DNA of 64,000 nt from JANQEU01 sp965228045 (GCA_965228045.1 OZ245789.1:992001-1056000); one strand, 5' to 3'; shown: positions 49,843 to 59,950, counted from the stretch's first letter. Numbers and translations are program-made. The notes: a model not told the origin generated them from the letters alone.

Positions 49843-50517
49843 TTATTTAAGAAGATCAGGCCTTCTCTCTTGTGTTCTCTTGAGTGACTGCTCATGTCGC
49901 CAGTCATTGATTTTCTTGTCATGACCTGATTGAAGGACGTCGGGTACTTTCCAGCCTTTATATTCAGCAGGACGAGTGTAAACAGGGGGTGCCAGTAATC
50001 CATCCTGGAATGAATCTGTGAGTGCAGATGATTCGTTATTCAAAACACCTGGAATAAGTCTTATGATCGAATCGGCGAGAACCATTGCCGCCAATTCCCC
50101 ACCACTCAAAACATAATCTCCAATGCTAATTTCCCGGGTGATCAGGTGCTCCCTGATTCGCTCATCTACTCCTTTATAATGCCCGCATAATATGATGATA
50201 CTTTTACTGAGTGAGATTTGATTGCTTAATCCCTGGTCTAGCGTCTGGCCATCCGGCGTCATGTAGATCACCTCATCGTAATCCCTGGACGCTTTAAGCG
50301 AGGAAATACATCTGTCAATTGGTTCGATCATCAACACCATTCCAGCACCGCCACCAAAAGCGTAATCATCTACGGTTTTGTGCTTATTGGTGCTATATTC
50401 TCTAAGATCATGTATTTCCAGCTGTACATGACCTTTAGCTTGTGCCCTTTTCACGATACTTTGATTCAAAGGCCCTTCGAAAAGCTCCGGAAGACAGGTG
50501 ATGATGTCAATTCTCAC
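49843..50517 (-). CDS. trmD: tRNA (guanine-37-N1) methyltransferase
   Basis: The protein has 224 residues. This SPOUT-class trefoil-knot enzyme uses SAM to methylate G37 in tRNAs and prevents frameshifting. IDIITCLPELFEGPLNQSI opens the domain, the knot holds IILCGHYKGVDERIREHL and IGDYVLSGGELAAMVLAD, and PVYTRPAEYKGWKVPDVL ends the catalytic part. The start codon is GTG at 50517. It follows rimM by 4 bases. Confidence 0.97.
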   Translation of the reverse strand: MRIDIITCLPELFEGPLNQSIVKRAQAKGHVQLEIHDLREYSTNKHKTVDDYAFGGGAGMVLMIEPIDRCISSLKASRDYDEVIYMTPDGQTLDQGLSNQISLSKSIIILCGHYKGVDERIREHLITREISIGDYVLSGGELAAMVLADSIIRLIPGVLNNESSALTDSFQDGLLAPPVYTRPAEYKGWKVPDVLQSGHDKKINDWRHEQSLKRTQERRPDLLK

Positions 50518-50521
50518 AGTA

Positions 50522-51052
50522 CTATTGATCTGGACTTGTGTAAATGTCGATCAAACCCTCCGGCAAGTCAACTACGATTACTTTTTTTTCCAAGTCCACT
50601 GATTGTACTATCGCATCTTCCAGTGGGAAGAAAACCTCATGACCATCAATATTGATTGAAGCGATGTATTGGGTGGAGGGCTGGTAGACAGCCTCAATCA
50701 CTCCCAATGTTTTTTCCTTTTCCAATACCTGGAATCCAATAAGGTCATGATAATAGAATTGTCCATCTTCTAAATCCGGTAGCTGATCTAATGGTAGAAA
50801 CATATTGCAGCCTATCAACTCCTTTGCATCTTCCGAAGTTTTTATGTCTTCGAATTGGATCCGGGCTTTGTTGTGAGAAATGGAAATCTCCTGAATAAAA
50901 AAAGGAATCAGTTTTCCTTGAAATTCAAGCAAAACTGATTCCAGCTTTGAATACTCTAATGGGTTATCTACATCCAGAATAGCATGAAGACCCCCCTTTA
51001 AACCATAAGACTTGACAACGTACCCGAGCTGGTAACAGTCATCAATTTTCAT
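50522..51052 (-). CDS. rimM: 16S rRNA processing protein RimM
   Basis: The protein has 176 residues and assists 30S assembly by binding S19 and 16S head. The N-terminal RimM domain shows QLGYVVKSYGLKGGLHAIL, the C-terminal PRC-barrel has FYYHDLIGFQVLEKEKTLGV and HEVFFPLEDAIVQSVDLEKK followed by VDLPEGLID. It is placed between rpsP (2 bases) and trmD (4 bases), the usual order. Confidence 0.95.
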   Translation of the reverse strand: MKIDDCYQLGYVVKSYGLKGGLHAILDVDNPLEYSKLESVLLEFQGKLIPFFIQEISISHNKARIQFEDIKTSEDAKELIGCNMFLPLDQLPDLEDGQFYYHDLIGFQVLEKEKTLGVIEAVYQPSTQYIASINIDGHEVFFPLEDAIVQSVDLEKKVIVVDLPEGLIDIYTSPDQ

Positions 51053-51054
51053 GG

Positions 51055-51804
51055 TTACTTTTTCTCTTCTTCCTTAGATTCTTCTTTAGAATCCTCCGCT
51101 TCAGCCTTGGGCTCTTCTTCTTTCTTATCCTCCTTAGGCGCTTCTTCCTTAACTTCTGCTTTTTCCTCAGCTTTGGTTTCAGTTTTTTCTTCCGCCTTTG
51201 GCTCTTCTTTAGCCTCTTCTGCTTTTGGAGCTTCTTCTTTGGATGCCTCAGCCTCAGCTACCGCTGCCTCACCTTCTTCGGCAAGTTCCGCTTCCGCTTC
51301 ATCAGCATTAGCTTCTGCCACATCGGCCTTAAGTTCATCGTCCTGTACCTTCTTCTTGGCAAGGATGGCCTCCTGTCTGGCTTTATTGACTTTAGATTCA
51401 GCCTCGTGTTGCTCCTTCTTCTTCTCCTCCTTAGCTTTAGCCAATTTGTCGATTTTACCCTGAATTTTGGATTCCTTGTCGGCCATCCAGGCTTCAAGCT
51501 TTTTATCAGCTTCTTCCTGTGTAAGTGCTCCTTTGTTTACACCCATCTGGAGGTGTTTTCTAAGCATGATACCTCTGTAAGATAAAATTGCTCTCACCGT
51601 ATCAGTTGGCTGGGCTCCTTTCATCACCCAATCAAACGCCTTTTCCGAATCTAATTCGATGCTGGCGGGGTCTGTATTAGGATTGTATGTTCCTAATTTT
51701 TCAATAAAGCGACCATCTCGTGGTGCTCTCTGGTCGGCAACTACCACATCGTAGAGTGCCATCTTTTTGCGTCCTCGACGCGTAAGTCTAATTCGTACTG
51801 CCAT
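51055..51804 (-). CDS. rpsP: 30S ribosomal protein S16 with long charged C-terminal tail
   Basis: The first ~80 residues are S16 (MAVRIRLTRRGRKKMALYDV, ADQRAPRDGRFIEKLGTYNP, GAQPTDTVRAILSYRGI). After residue ~110 the protein continues for ~140 residues of Lys, Glu and Ala with coiled-coil character (KEEKKKEQHEAESKVNKARQ) and then almost pure Glu/Ala/Lys repeats. E. coli S16 is 82 residues. Such tails occur in Bacteroidota S16; their role is unknown. It leads the operon behind a perfect -7 box. Confidence 0.95.
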   Translation of the reverse strand: MAVRIRLTRRGRKKMALYDVVVADQRAPRDGRFIEKLGTYNPNTDPASIELDSEKAFDWVMKGAQPTDTVRAILSYRGIMLRKHLQMGVNKGALTQEEADKKLEAWMADKESKIQGKIDKLAKAKEEKKKEQHEAESKVNKARQEAILAKKKVQDDELKADVAEANADEAEAELAEEGEAAVAEAEASKEEAPKAEEAKEEPKAEEKTETKAEEKAEVKEEAPKEDKKEEEPKAEAEDSKEESKEEEKK

Positions 51805-51857
51805 TCGTTAAATTTTGTTTATGGAACTCGTCCATTCAAATTTTGAAAATTGGAGCG

Positions 51858-51865
51858 CAAATGTA
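51858..51865 (-). promoter_or_regulatory. Predicted -7 box of the rpsP operon promoter
   Basis: TACATTTG on the minus strand is a perfect match to TAnnTTTG, 54 bases before the rpsP ATG. The -33 region is not convincing. Confidence 0.5.
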
Positions 51866-51997
51866 GGGGAATTATCGGTAAATAGATAGTTACCCCTCTA
51901 TTAAATGGAGGAGATATCATAAAACAGCGATCTCAAATGAAGAATTAGTGAGTTTGGAGGGCGTTTGATACAAATAACTGCATATACGATTATACGG

Positions 51998-52029
51998 TTT
52001 TTTAATACAAATATCTCTGTTTACTTTTG
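51998..52029 (+). promoter_or_regulatory. Predicted promoter of the sucA-sucB-lpd operon
   Basis: TTTT (51998-52001), 20 bases, TACTTTTG (52022-52029): perfect -7 box and 3 of 4 in the -33 box. Transcription would start about 24 bases before the sucA ATG. Confidence 0.6.
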
Positions 52030-52058
52030 AAGTAATCTTTATAAAACACGTCACCCAA

Positions 52059-54779
52059 ATGGATAAGTACTCTTACATTGCCAATGCCGATGTGGGTCAC
52101 ATTGAATCTCTGTATCAGTCTTTTAAGGAAGACCCTGCAAGTGTAGATGAATCCTGGCAAAAATTTTTCGAAGGGTTTGAATTTTCACAGGCGAGGTACG
52201 GTGAGAATGGCAGCGCCGCCTCTACAAGCGATATTTCATCAGATGAGATAAAGGTGCGAAACTTCATCTACGCTCATCGTTCCAGGGCACATTTAAAGTC
52301 AGACACCAATCCTGTCAGGCCGAGGAGACAGCATAACGTACGTCTGGAACTGGATAATTTTGGGCTCACGGACAATGATCTTGATAAAGAATTCGAGATA
52401 GGTGCGGAGATAGGTCTGGGTAAATCCACCTTTCGGAAAATAAAGGAACGTCTCGAAACCGTGTATCTATCCAAAATTGGATATGAATACAACCACATCC
52501 GTAACTCGGACATTTTTGAGTGGTTCAAGAAAAAGGTCGAAACGGAAGGCGTAGACATAGAGCCGGAAAAGCCAATTAAAAGCCGGATTTTACAGAAACT
52601 CAATGAAGCGGTAGTTTTTGAAAACTTTCTGCATACTAAGTTTTTGGGTCAAAAAAGATTCTCATTAGAGGGTGGAGAGAATACCATCCCGGCTCTGGAC
52701 ACCATTATCAATAAGGCTGCCGAAATGAACGCGGAAGAGGTAGTGATTGGAATGGCTCACCGTGGGAGGCTGAATGTCCTGGCCAACATTATGGGTAAAA
52801 CCTACGAAGAGATTTTCTCTGAGTTTGAAGGCAATGCCGAAGTGGACCTCACCATGGGTGATGGTGATGTAAAATATCACCTTGGGTATTCTTCTTACAT
52901 CGAGACTACTTCCGGCAAAAAGATTTATGTGAAGCTCGCGCCAAATCCTTCGCACCTGGAAGCTGTCAATCCTGTGGTGCTGGGTTATACAAGAGCACAA
53001 ATTGACGATGAATATCGCGGCGATTTTAATAAGGCCATTCCGGTACTAATTCACGGAGATGCGGCTGTAGCAGGTCAGGGCATTGTATATGAATGCACTC
53101 AGATGAGTCAATTGGAGGGGTACTCTTCAGGAGGTACTATTCATTTTGTGATAAATAATCAGGTTGGTTTTACTACGGATTATGATGATGCACGAAGTAG
53201 TATCTACTGTACAGACATTGCTAAAATTATTGATGCCCCCGTACTACATGTAAATGGAGATGATGCTGAATCAGTGGCCTTTGCTGCCAGATTGGCTGTT
53301 GAATATCGTCAGAAGTATCACAAGGATTTTTTCATTGATCTATTATGCTATAGAAGACATGGGCACAATGAGAGTGATGAACCTAAGTTTACGCAGCCAA
53401 AGCTTTATAGCTTCATTGCGAAGCATCCAAATCCAAGAGAGGTATACGTCAAAAGACTGATTGAACGAGGGGACATTGATGACAAACAGGCCAAGAAATT
53501 AAATGATGAATTCAAGAAACAGCTTCAGGACAGATTGGATGAAGTAAAACAGCACCCTATTCCTTATAAACCACAAAAAATCGAAGAGGAATGGCATTTT
53601 CTCCGTCGCTCCAAACCAGAGGATTTTGATGAATCCCCGGACACAAGCATTTCCGCTGATGTCGTGGAGAAGGTTGGGAAAGCATTGGTGGATATTCCAA
53701 AAGGGTTTAAGCCACTGAAGCAAATTGATAAGTTATTGAAAGAGCGAAAAGCTGCCTTCTTTGACAAGAAGGAGCTTGGATGGGCGGAGGGAGAGCTCCT
53801 GGCCTACGGATCTCTTCTGGCAGAAGGTAAAATTGTCCGGTTTTCCGGTCAGGATGTACGCAGAGGTACTTTCTCACATAGGCATTCATATTTGTTTGAT
53901 GCCAATACAAATGAACCTTATTGCAATCTGGATCATATCCAGGAAAAACAGGAGCCCTTTAGAATTTACAATTCTCTTCTTTCGGAATTTGGGGTTCTTG
54001 GTTTTGAGTATGGTTATGCTATGGCCACTCCCAACGGACTTATAATCTGGGAGGCGCAATTCGGAGATTTCGCTAACGGGTCACAGGTTATGATTGATCA
54101 GTTCGTGGCCAGTGCCGAAAGCAAATGGCAGCGAATGAACGGTTTGGTCATGCTATTGCCTCATGGCTACGAAGGTCAGGGACCTGAACATTCCAGTGCA
54201 CGTTTGGAGAGATTCTTGCAATTGTCCGCGCAGGGAAACCTGATTATCGCCAACCTCACAAAATCTTCCAATCTGTTCCACCTCATGAGAAGGCAGTTGA
54301 CCTGGGAGTTTAGAAAACCTTGCGTCGTCTTTTCTCCCAAGTCTCTTTTGAGGCATCAGGGTGTATCAAGTTCGATTGATGAATTCACATCCGGTAAATT
54401 CATGGAAACGATCGATGACGATTATGTTGTTAAGAAAAATGTGAAGAAGGTGTTGTTCTGTTCAGGCAAAATCTATTTCGACTTGCAGGAAGAACAGCAG
54501 AAGAGAAAGGCAAAAGATGTTGCAATAGTACGGATAGAGCAGTTGCATCCTTTTCCTAAAAAACAAATTGCGGAAATCGTAAAGAAATATAAAGGAGCGA
54601 AACTTGTGTGGGTGCAGGAGGAGTCTAAGAATATGGGGGCTTTGACTTTTATCAGGAGTGTTTCGGGGCTGGATTTGGAGTATGTCTCCAGAAAGTCCGC
54701 TGCTTCCCCGGCGACAGGTTACGCCAAAGTACATAGAAAAGAACAGGCTGAGCTTGTAGCGCAGGCCTTTGACCTTTAA
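52059..54779 (+). CDS. sucA: 2-oxoglutarate dehydrogenase E1 component
   Basis: The protein has 906 residues. This thiamin-diphosphate enzyme decarboxylates 2-oxoglutarate and succinylates lipoyl groups on SucB. The small N-terminal subunit-binding segment begins IANADVGHIESLYQSFKEDP. The thiamin domain has VVIGMAHRGRLNVLANI near 228-244, LAPNPSHLEAVNPVVLG, IPVLIHGDAAVAGQGIVYEC (H332), and CYRRHGHNESDEPKFTQP. The C-terminal part shows PHGYEGQGPEHSSARLERFL and VWVQEESKNMGA. It is followed by sucB (12 bases) and lpd, so the complete complex is encoded together. Confidence 0.97.
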   Translation: MDKYSYIANADVGHIESLYQSFKEDPASVDESWQKFFEGFEFSQARYGENGSAASTSDISSDEIKVRNFIYAHRSRAHLKSDTNPVRPRRQHNVRLELDNFGLTDNDLDKEFEIGAEIGLGKSTFRKIKERLETVYLSKIGYEYNHIRNSDIFEWFKKKVETEGVDIEPEKPIKSRILQKLNEAVVFENFLHTKFLGQKRFSLEGGENTIPALDTIINKAAEMNAEEVVIGMAHRGRLNVLANIMGKTYEEIFSEFEGNAEVDLTMGDGDVKYHLGYSSYIETTSGKKIYVKLAPNPSHLEAVNPVVLGYTRAQIDDEYRGDFNKAIPVLIHGDAAVAGQGIVYECTQMSQLEGYSSGGTIHFVINNQVGFTTDYDDARSSIYCTDIAKIIDAPVLHVNGDDAESVAFAARLAVEYRQKYHKDFFIDLLCYRRHGHNESDEPKFTQPKLYSFIAKHPNPREVYVKRLIERGDIDDKQAKKLNDEFKKQLQDRLDEVKQHPIPYKPQKIEEEWHFLRRSKPEDFDESPDTSISADVVEKVGKALVDIPKGFKPLKQIDKLLKERKAAFFDKKELGWAEGELLAYGSLLAEGKIVRFSGQDVRRGTFSHRHSYLFDANTNEPYCNLDHIQEKQEPFRIYNSLLSEFGVLGFEYGYAMATPNGLIIWEAQFGDFANGSQVMIDQFVASAESKWQRMNGLVMLLPHGYEGQGPEHSSARLERFLQLSAQGNLIIANLTKSSNLFHLMRRQLTWEFRKPCVVFSPKSLLRHQGVSSSIDEFTSGKFMETIDDDYVVKKNVKKVLFCSGKIYFDLQEEQQKRKAKDVAIVRIEQLHPFPKKQIAEIVKKYKGAKLVWVQEESKNMGALTFIRSVSGLDLEYVSRKSAASPATGYAKVHRKEQAELVAQAFDL

Positions 54780-54791
54780 GATATAAACAAT

Positions 54792-56315
54792 ATGAGCCTA
54801 GAAATTAAAGTTCCGGCCGTAGGCGAATCAATAGCCGAGGTCACCATTGCCTCCTGGGCAAAGAATGATGGGGACTATGTGGAGATGGATGAAATTCTTT
54901 GTGAACTGGAGTCTGATAAAGCCACTTTTGAAGTAACCGCTGAGGCTGCTGGTATTTTGCATATCAAGGCAGCCGAAGGTGATACCCTCGAAATTGGTGG
55001 ACTACTTTGTGAGATCGATGATTCGGCGGCTAAGTCCAATGGTCAGTCAGATTCGAAAGAGGCACCTAAAGCAGAAACCAAGGCGGAAGAGCCAAAAAAA
55101 TCCGGTAAGGTGGTTGAAATGGTAATACCAACTGTCGGTGAGTCCATAAATGAAGTGACCATTGCGTCATGGTCCAAAGCATCCGGTGACTTTGTTGAGC
55201 TGGATGAGGCCATTGCGGAGATCGAGTCAGACAAAGCCACCTTTGAATTAACAGCTGAGACGTCAGGGATTCTGGAAATCGTGGTACCGGAAGGTGAAAC
55301 TGTAGAGATTGGTGCGCTTGTATGCAAAATCGAGGAAGTAGAGGGTGGATCTTCTGATTCGGGATCTGCATCAGATACTTCCTCCCCGGCAAGTACTTCT
55401 ACGAGTTCCAAAGAGTCTTACGCTACGGGTCATGCTTCTCCGGCTGCAGCCAAGATTTTAGCGGAGAAAGGTATTTCACCAGAAGAGATAAAAGGAACCG
55501 GCAAAGACGGCAGAATCACAAAAGAGGACGCAGTAGCCGCAGAGAAATCCTCCTCCGCCCCTAGAAAGAAAGAGGAGACTGCCCCTTCAGCTTCAGCACC
55601 TCAGTCAACTGGCGATCGGAACCAACGAAGGGAAAAGATGTCCTCGCTGAGAAAAACTGTGAGCAGAAGGCTGGTTTCGGTTAAGAACGAGACAGCTATG
55701 CTGACCACATTCAATGAGGTCAACATGCAGCCTATTATGGACATTCGATCAAAGTACAAAGAGTCATTTAAAGAGAAATACGAGGTAGGGTTGGGATTCA
55801 TGTCCTTTTTCACCAAAGCAGTATGTGTGGCACTACAAGAATGGCCTGCTGTAAATGCAATGATTGACGGAGATGAAATGGTTTACAACGATTACTGTGA
55901 TATTTCCATTGCTGTTTCCGCTCCAAAAGGACTTGTAGTACCAGTCATAAGAAATGCTGAAAGTTTGAGTTTCGAGCAAATTGAGAAGGAAGTCGTAAGG
56001 CTTGCCACAAAGGCCCGTGACAATAAGCTTAGTATTGAGGAGATGACAGGGGGGACCTTTACCATCACCAATGGAGGTGTTTTCGGGTCAATGATGTCCA
56101 CTCCGATCATAAATGCACCTCAGTCCGCAATTCTCGGAATGCATAACATAGTACAGAGGCCAATCGCCGAAAATGGTGAGGTAGTGATCAGACCAGTGAT
56201 GTACGTGGCACTATCCTATGATCACAGGATCATTGACGGACGTGAATCCGTAAGCTTCCTGGTGCGGGTAAAACAACTACTGGAAGATCCACACAGACTA
56301 CTTTTAGGCGTATAA
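54792..56315 (+). CDS. sucB: 2-oxoglutarate dehydrogenase E2 (dihydrolipoyl succinyltransferase), two lipoyl domains
   Basis: This core protein of 507 residues transfers succinyl from lipoyl to CoA. It has two lipoyl domains with the acceptor lysines K43 and K148 (both in ESDKATFE), a Ser/Thr/Glu-rich linker each, the E3-binding domain at ~212-250 (ASPAAAKILAEKGISPEEIK then GTGKDGRITKEDAV), and the catalytic domain with H478 and D482 in YDHRIIDGRE. E. coli SucB has a single lipoyl domain; two copies raise the acyl-carrying capacity. It lies between sucA and lpd. Confidence 0.96.
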   Translation: MSLEIKVPAVGESIAEVTIASWAKNDGDYVEMDEILCELESDKATFEVTAEAAGILHIKAAEGDTLEIGGLLCEIDDSAAKSNGQSDSKEAPKAETKAEEPKKSGKVVEMVIPTVGESINEVTIASWSKASGDFVELDEAIAEIESDKATFELTAETSGILEIVVPEGETVEIGALVCKIEEVEGGSSDSGSASDTSSPASTSTSSKESYATGHASPAAAKILAEKGISPEEIKGTGKDGRITKEDAVAAEKSSSAPRKKEETAPSASAPQSTGDRNQRREKMSSLRKTVSRRLVSVKNETAMLTTFNEVNMQPIMDIRSKYKESFKEKYEVGLGFMSFFTKAVCVALQEWPAVNAMIDGDEMVYNDYCDISIAVSAPKGLVVPVIRNAESLSFEQIEKEVVRLATKARDNKLSIEEMTGGTFTITNGGVFGSMMSTPIINAPQSAILGMHNIVQRPIAENGEVVIRPVMYVALSYDHRIIDGRESVSFLVRVKQLLEDPHRLLLGV

Positions 56316-56346
56316 TTTTTTAATCTTTTAACCTCAGGAAAGAAAT

Positions 56347-57741
56347 ATGGATTACGATATAACCGTCATTGGAAGCGGACCCGGAGGATATGTAGCTGCC
56401 ATCCGATGTGCTCAATTGGGCTTAAAAACAGCAATTGTTGAAAAATATGATACACTGGGAGGGACCTGCCTTAATGTGGGATGTATTCCGTCCAAAGCCC
56501 TTCTGGATTCATCGGAACATTTTCACAATGCAGAATCAACTTTCAAGGAGCACGGGATCGATATTCCAAAACCAAAGGTGAACATCAAACAGATGATTGC
56601 CAGGAAGGCAGATGTAGTAAAGCAGAATGTTGATGGAATTGATTTCCTGATGAAAAAGAACAAAATAGATGTTCATCATGGTCTCGGCTCTTTTGTTGAT
56701 AAAAATACCATTAAGGTTTCCGGAAAGGAGGAAAAAACCATTTCATCGAAAAAGATAATCATCGCCACGGGGTCGAAACCGGCATCTTTACCTTTTATCA
56801 AGATCGATAAAAAAAGGGTGATTACAAGTACTGAAGCGCTTGAGCTTACTGAAGTACCGAAGCATATGATCATCATCGGTGGAGGTGTAATCGGTCTGGA
56901 ATTGGGTTCGGTGTATGCCAGATTGGGGGCAAAAGTTTCTGTGGTGGAGTTCATGGATCGTCTTATTCCAACCATGGACAGCACAATGGGCAAAGAGATA
57001 GAAAGGTCTTTAAAGAAGTTGGGATTTGATGTTTATCTAAAGCACAAAGTGACGGAAGTAACTGCTAAGGGAAAAGAAGTTACCATTAAAGCGGATGCCC
57101 CAAAGGGTGATCCATTGACATTAAAAGGAGACTACTGCCTGGTTTCTATCGGCAGGAAACCTTATACGGATGGTCTGGGCCTGGACAAGGTAGGAATTAA
57201 GGTTACCGATAGAGGACAGATAGAGGTGGATGATCACCTGAAGACAAACGTTGATAATATTTGGGCCATAGGGGATGTGGTCAAGGGTGCCATGTTGGCT
57301 CACAAAGCTGAGGAGGAGGGAGTATTTGTTGCTGAGCAAATCGTTGGGCAGAAACCTCATATTAATTACAACCTCATACCAGGAGTAGTCTACACCTGGC
57401 CGGAAGTGGCAAGTGTAGGTTATACTGAAGAACAGCTGAAAGACCAGGGACGAAAATACAAGACCGGCAAATTTCCGTATAAAGCCCTCGGTCGAGCCCG
57501 TGCATCTATGGATTTGGATGGACTGGTGAAGGTGCTGGCAGATAAGGATACCGATGAAATTCTTGGAATACATATTATTGGAGCACGGGCGGCGGATATG
57601 ATAGCAGCTGGTGTTACCGCAATGGAGTACAGAGCCTCAGCCGAGGATGTTGCGCGAATGTCTCACGCACACCCCACTTATATGGAAGCTGTAAAAGAGG
57701 CTTGTCTTGCTGCCACAGATAATCGTCCAATTCATAGTTGA
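56347..57741 (+). CDS. lpd: Dihydrolipoyl dehydrogenase (E3) of the 2-oxoglutarate dehydrogenase complex
   Basis: The protein has 464 residues. FAD motif GSGPGGYVAAIR, redox pair C41/C46 in CLNVGCIPSK, NAD motif GGGVIGLELGS near 178, GDVVKGAMLAHKAEEEG, and C-terminal SHAHPTYMEAVKEA with the catalytic His-Glu pair. It is 31 bases after sucB, so it should be the dedicated E3 of this complex. It differs from the orphan lpdA at 1579-2970 (CLNWGCIPTK there) and both are complete, so the genome has at least two E3 isozymes. Confidence 0.97.
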   Translation: MDYDITVIGSGPGGYVAAIRCAQLGLKTAIVEKYDTLGGTCLNVGCIPSKALLDSSEHFHNAESTFKEHGIDIPKPKVNIKQMIARKADVVKQNVDGIDFLMKKNKIDVHHGLGSFVDKNTIKVSGKEEKTISSKKIIIATGSKPASLPFIKIDKKRVITSTEALELTEVPKHMIIIGGGVIGLELGSVYARLGAKVSVVEFMDRLIPTMDSTMGKEIERSLKKLGFDVYLKHKVTEVTAKGKEVTIKADAPKGDPLTLKGDYCLVSIGRKPYTDGLGLDKVGIKVTDRGQIEVDDHLKTNVDNIWAIGDVVKGAMLAHKAEEEGVFVAEQIVGQKPHINYNLIPGVVYTWPEVASVGYTEEQLKDQGRKYKTGKFPYKALGRARASMDLDGLVKVLADKDTDEILGIHIIGARAADMIAAGVTAMEYRASAEDVARMSHAHPTYMEAVKEACLAATDNRPIHS

Positions 57742-57874
57742 TGAATAGGATTTGATCTACTAAATGAATTGTAGTCCTTCAACTTGCTGACCGTTTGGAG
57801 AATATCCTTCAAAAATTATGGTGATTGAAATGAAAAGGGCCTAAATTGAATTAAACCCTTTAAGGGCGTGATCA

Positions 57875-59950
57875 ATGGCTAGTCGAATCACCACCATATG
57901 CGCTCTCCTTATTTTACTTTCCGCCGTTTCCGTGGCAGAGATTCGACCTATTGTTTATGAGCGGGAGGGCGATGAAGTGTCTTTCAAAGGATCCTGCCTT
58001 TATTTTCTTGATAAGTTCGATCTCGGTATAGACGACATTGCCAGCAGGGAGTTTGCAAATGATTATGACAAAAGCTGGTACTACGAAGAGGGACATATCT
58101 GGATCAAATTCCAACTCAGTAACCAATCCAGGATCGATGAATTTATCCTTACCATGGATCAGTGGCAGGAGGCTACCGTATTCGTAAAAAAGGGATCGTC
58201 TGCGTGGGAGCGAATTGTGACAGGTACATTGATGCCCGTGGATCAACGACCCGAAGCTATGCACAGGTTGCTGTCGGTACCTGTGAGATTACAACCGGGG
58301 GATACTGCTACATTTCTGCTTAAAGCCAGAAATTTTCACCCAACCATAAGGTATTATTCTGATGTCTATGATTTCAGCTCCAAAATAGAATGGGATACAG
58401 CAAAAAGCGTCCGTTCAAGGTATATTTTGAACCAGGTATTGATCTTTTTTGTCCTGGGTATCAGCTTTGCCCTTTCAGTCTATAACGGATATATCTTATT
58501 CAAGAATCCAAGATGGGATGTTTTTTATCTGATTGCTTACATCGTGGTCACCGCCATATTTTTGGCCAATATCCATGGTGTCACTACGATATACATATTT
58601 AAAAGCTTCACTTCTTTTGAACTGCAACTGGGGTTGATCCTGGTTCATATTTCTTCGATTCTGATTGGATTGTATATGAAGACATACCTTGGGGTAAAAG
58701 GTTGGGATGTGCAAAATGTACTACTGATCGGTATGATCATATTCATGCTGATTTCCTTTGGGCTTTCCATGTATCTACAGAGGTCAATGTGGTACGAGGG
58801 GAGAAGAATCATTGAGGGTTCTGTCATAGTGATCACACTATTAATAGCCGTGGTAAGGAAGCAAAAGGGTGCCTATTTCCTGATCGCTGCTTTCGTTCTG
58901 GCCCTGGCTGGACGGTACATTTCAGAATCCATGGCTGTGATTGAATTCAGCTCCTTTTTGATTGGGGACGTCCCGTATATGATCGGATTTTTGTTGCAGA
59001 TGACTTTTTTCACAGCGGGAAGCTCTGTCACATTGATCTCCACTGAAAGGGAACTACAATCTGCCATGGAGGACAAACAGGAGTTATTAGAGAATCAAAA
59101 CCAGCAACTAAATGAGATGGTTGAGAAGCGGACAAAAGAGCTGGAGGTGGCAAATGCTCAGATCTCCGAAAGGAACAAAGCTCTCGAGCAGACCATATTT
59201 CAGTTGAAGGACACTCAAAAGCAACTGATAGCCAATGAGAAAATGGCGTCAATTGGAAAGCTGACGGCAGGTCTCGCGCATGAACTCAATAACCCACTGA
59301 ATTTTATAGGTGGATCGATCGATCCTGTTCGTAAAGACTTACTGGATTTACACAAACTACTACCACCTGAAAAAGAAGAATCAATTTTTCTCGTGAATGA
59401 AATTGAGTCTTTGTTAAACAACATTCAAATTGGTTCTACCAGAGCGAGTTCGGTGGTGAATAAATTAGTGGAAATAACCCCTTCTCTTGAGAACAATACG
59501 AGCGTACCGATATCATTGGATGAGATAACAGGTCAGCTGCTGGAAGACCTCAGAACCAAGCATCCTGCCATTCAATTCAAATCGAAGATCCCAAAAGACC
59601 TGATGATCACCGGTGTTTTTGACGAAATACATCACCTCATCGCTTATGTGCTATCGAATTCGATAGATGCGGTTAAAGAAGTGGAAAAGCCCGTAATCCG
59701 GTTGGTTGCTAATGTGATTTCAAATATTGTGGTATTAAAAATAACGGATAATGGAGCAGGAATCTCTGAGGGAATTGTAAATCAGATTTTCGATCCGTTT
59801 TTCACCACCAAAGATCCAGGTGAGGGAATTGGTCTCGGACTTTTCATTTCTCAGACCATAGTCAGGAAACACGGAGGCACCATCAAAGTGGAGAGTAGGC
59901 CAGGGGCCGGTACGACGGTGACCATTGAACTGCCTCAAAATTATAATTGA
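57875..59950 (+). CDS. 7TMR-DISM sensor histidine kinase
   Basis: The protein has 691 residues. After a signal peptide comes a periplasmic jelly-roll domain (about 30-175, DISM extracellular type 2: FKGSCLYFLDKFDLGIDDIA then WIKFQLSNQS) and then seven membrane helices (about 185-390). A coiled coil (LLENQNQQLNEMVEKRTKEL) links to the kinase: phospho-acceptor H469 in LAHELNNPLNFI, N box IAYVLSNSIDAV, G boxes ITDNGAGI, PFFTTKDPGEGIGLGL, and GAGTTVTIELP. The signal is unknown. No response regulator is adjacent. A bidirectional terminator follows. Confidence 0.93.
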   Translation: MASRITTICALLILLSAVSVAEIRPIVYEREGDEVSFKGSCLYFLDKFDLGIDDIASREFANDYDKSWYYEEGHIWIKFQLSNQSRIDEFILTMDQWQEATVFVKKGSSAWERIVTGTLMPVDQRPEAMHRLLSVPVRLQPGDTATFLLKARNFHPTIRYYSDVYDFSSKIEWDTAKSVRSRYILNQVLIFFVLGISFALSVYNGYILFKNPRWDVFYLIAYIVVTAIFLANIHGVTTIYIFKSFTSFELQLGLILVHISSILIGLYMKTYLGVKGWDVQNVLLIGMIIFMLISFGLSMYLQRSMWYEGRRIIEGSVIVITLLIAVVRKQKGAYFLIAAFVLALAGRYISESMAVIEFSSFLIGDVPYMIGFLLQMTFFTAGSSVTLISTERELQSAMEDKQELLENQNQQLNEMVEKRTKELEVANAQISERNKALEQTIFQLKDTQKQLIANEKMASIGKLTAGLAHELNNPLNFIGGSIDPVRKDLLDLHKLLPPEKEESIFLVNEIESLLNNIQIGSTRASSVVNKLVEITPSLENNTSVPISLDEITGQLLEDLRTKHPAIQFKSKIPKDLMITGVFDEIHHLIAYVLSNSIDAVKEVEKPVIRLVANVISNIVVLKITDNGAGISEGIVNQIFDPFFTTKDPGEGIGLGLFISQTIVRKHGGTIKVESRPGAGTTVTIELPQNYN

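Noticed and set aside
51107..51463. Ser/Ala-rich plus-strand frame opposite the S16 tail
   Set aside because: Produced by the Glu/Lys/Ala codons of the S16 tail read in antisense; repeated Ser-Ser-Ala composition is an artefact.
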